Source: a virus
DNA length: 21,219 nucleotides
IMG/VR virus record: IMGVR_UViG_3300037088_001212
Coordinates: 1 to 21,219 of that record
Strand: one strand, 5' to 3'
Each line of letters starts with the position of its first letter. Position 1 is the stretch's first letter. This document shows positions 20,151 through 21,219 of this stretch, piece by piece. The translations under genes were made by a program, and so were the position numbers. The notes below the pieces were generated by a model. It did not search any database. It was not told where the DNA came from and was given only the letters and a program-made list of their open reading frames with translations.

Positions 20151-21219
20151 TTGCAAACAATCAAACTGCCAACCAGCATCGAGCTGCGGCCGATCGGGGA
20201 TTTGCTGCCGTTTACCCGCAACTCGCGCACGCATTCGGAGGCTCAGGTGGCTCAAGTCGCGGCATCGATCATGGAGTTCGGGTTCGTCAACCCGGTTCTG
20301 GTCGGGGCCGACGGCGTGATTATTGCCGGCCACGCCCGGGTGCTGGCGGCGCGCAAGCTGGGCTTGGCCGAGGTGCCGGTCATCGTGCTCGGACACTTGT
20401 CGGAGACGCAGCGCCGGGCCCTGGTGATTGCCGACAACAAGCTGGCCATGAACGCAGGGTGGGATGAGGAGATTCTTCGCGAGGAGATGCAGGCGGTCGA
20501 AGCAGCGGGCTTCGACCTCGACCTCGTGGGCTTCAGCGACGAAGAGATCCGCGCGTTGATGGCCGATGCGGCGGGCCAGGCGGAGACCGCTGCGACGGAA
20601 GCTGTTGACGAGGTGCCGGAGCCGCCGGTCAATCCGGTCACCCGCGCCGGCGACATCTGGGTGATCGGCCGGCACCGGTTGATATGCGGAGACTGCCGCG
20701 ACCTGGCCGTTGTAAAGGCGGTCCTAAACGGTGCGGCCGTGAACGTGGCCATCACGTCGCCGCCGTACGCCACGCAGCGCGAGTACGATCCGTCGAGCGG
20801 CTTCAAGCCGATCCCGCCGGACGAGTACGTGGATTGGTTCCGCGCGGTGGCGGGCAACGTCCAAGCAGTGCTGGCCGCCGATGGCTCGTGGCTCGTCAAC
20901 ATCAAAGCCCACGCGGAAAACGGCGAACGCCACCTCTACACGCTGGACTTGGTCATCGCACACAAACGGCAGTGGGGCTGGCGCTACGTCGACGAGTTCT
21001 GCTGGCGCAAGACCGACAACGGAGTGCCTGGAGGGTGGCCTAACCGCTTCAAGAATGCTTGGGAACCGGTACATCACTTCAGTCGCCAAGCGGACATCAA
21101 ATTCAACGCGCTGGCTTGTGGCACCGCGTCGGACTACTGCTTCGACTACTCGCCGCACAATCCTAAATCGGCCTCGGGGAGCGGTCTGCTGGGGACGGGC
21201 CCACGCGGTGCATATGCTT
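20151..21219 (+). CDS. ParB-like domain fused to DNA methyltransferase (3' truncated)
   Basis: Runs off the window; at least 356 residues are encoded. The N-terminal part (about 1-100) is a ParB/Srx-like domain: IELRPIGDLLPFTRNSRTHS, AASIMEFGFVNPVLV, GVIIAGHARVLAARKLG and LVIADNKLAMNAGWDE. A linker precedes the methyltransferase domain, with ICGDCRD and the catalytic TSPPY motif at residues 202-206, which points to an N4-cytosine or N6-adenine DNA methyltransferase; the SAM-binding FxGxG-type motif should lie beyond the window. Such fusions are common in phages, next to terminase genes, where they modify phage DNA against host restriction. I chose TTG at 20151 because family members begin just there, and an in-frame stop at 20121 allows no ATG upstream. 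Confidence 0.92.
   Translation, partial: MQTIKLPTSIELRPIGDLLPFTRNSRTHSEAQVAQVAASIMEFGFVNPVLVGADGVIIAGHARVLAARKLGLAEVPVIVLGHLSETQRRALVIADNKLAMNAGWDEEILREEMQAVEAAGFDLDLVGFSDEEIRALMADAAGQAETAATEAVDEVPEPPVNPVTRAGDIWVIGRHRLICGDCRDLAVVKAVLNGAAVNVAITSPPYATQREYDPSSGFKPIPPDEYVDWFRAVAGNVQAVLAADGSWLVNIKAHAENGERHLYTLDLVIAHKRQWGWRYVDEFCWRKTDNGVPGGWPNRFKNAWEPVHHFSRQADIKFNALACGTASDYCFDYSPHNPKSASGSGLLGTGPRGAYA

Overview
The window is a GC-rich stretch of bacterial DNA with nearly all genes on the + strand. It looks like the integration, early and replication region of an integrated phage or phage-like element. The gene families (DUF2924 plus large serine recombinase cassette, Sak4-like ATPase, DUF669, CHC2/Toprim/VapE primase-helicase, ParB-methyltransferase fusion) would fit a soil acidobacterium of the Solibacter/Bryobacter kind, but also Planctomycetes or Alphaproteobacteria. 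The host assignment is inference from gene content only. I see no rRNA, tRNA or CRISPR array.

Layout. Positions 1-968 hold one small minus-strand gene (291-617) and one copy (742-783) of a ~42-bp imperfect repeat. Positions 969-3673 are a tightly overlapping four-gene recombinase cassette: a small ORF, DUF2924, a large serine recombinase and a small HTH-like protein. Positions 3922-6529 hold two overlapping genes I do not recognise, the best candidates for an undescribed cargo system. Positions 6530-6776 are a non-coding control region with two near-identical palindromes of the type GGTTACATGTAACC.

From 6777 to 16745 runs one uninterrupted, translationally coupled operon: two small unknown proteins, a sigma-70-like protein, a Cas4/RecB-like nuclease with four candidate Fe-S cysteines, a Sak4-type RecA-fold ATPase, a DUF669 protein, an ERCC4-type nuclease, a RecD2-like helicase, a conserved unknown, and a 919-residue primase-helicase. 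Together these look like a self-contained replication and recombination set driven from the 6530-6776 control region. The primase gene carries a perfect 22-bp palindrome near its 5' end.

Directly after the primase is a cluster of short TGGTTCCAGTCT repeats next to an AT-rich patch (16751-17047), a candidate replication origin or regulatory array. It merges into the start of another unknown gene (16880-17683). That gene ends in the second copy of the 42-bp repeat (17680-17722), so the two copies bracket the integrase, cargo and replication modules (about 17 kb) in direct orientation. Beyond it are small unknown genes, an HNH endonuclease with several zinc-binding cysteine pairs (19199-20020), a hairpin-rich intergenic stretch, and a ParB-like/DNA methyltransferase fusion running off the right edge. 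In phages, HNH and methyltransferase genes of this kind often precede the packaging genes, so the element probably continues to the right.
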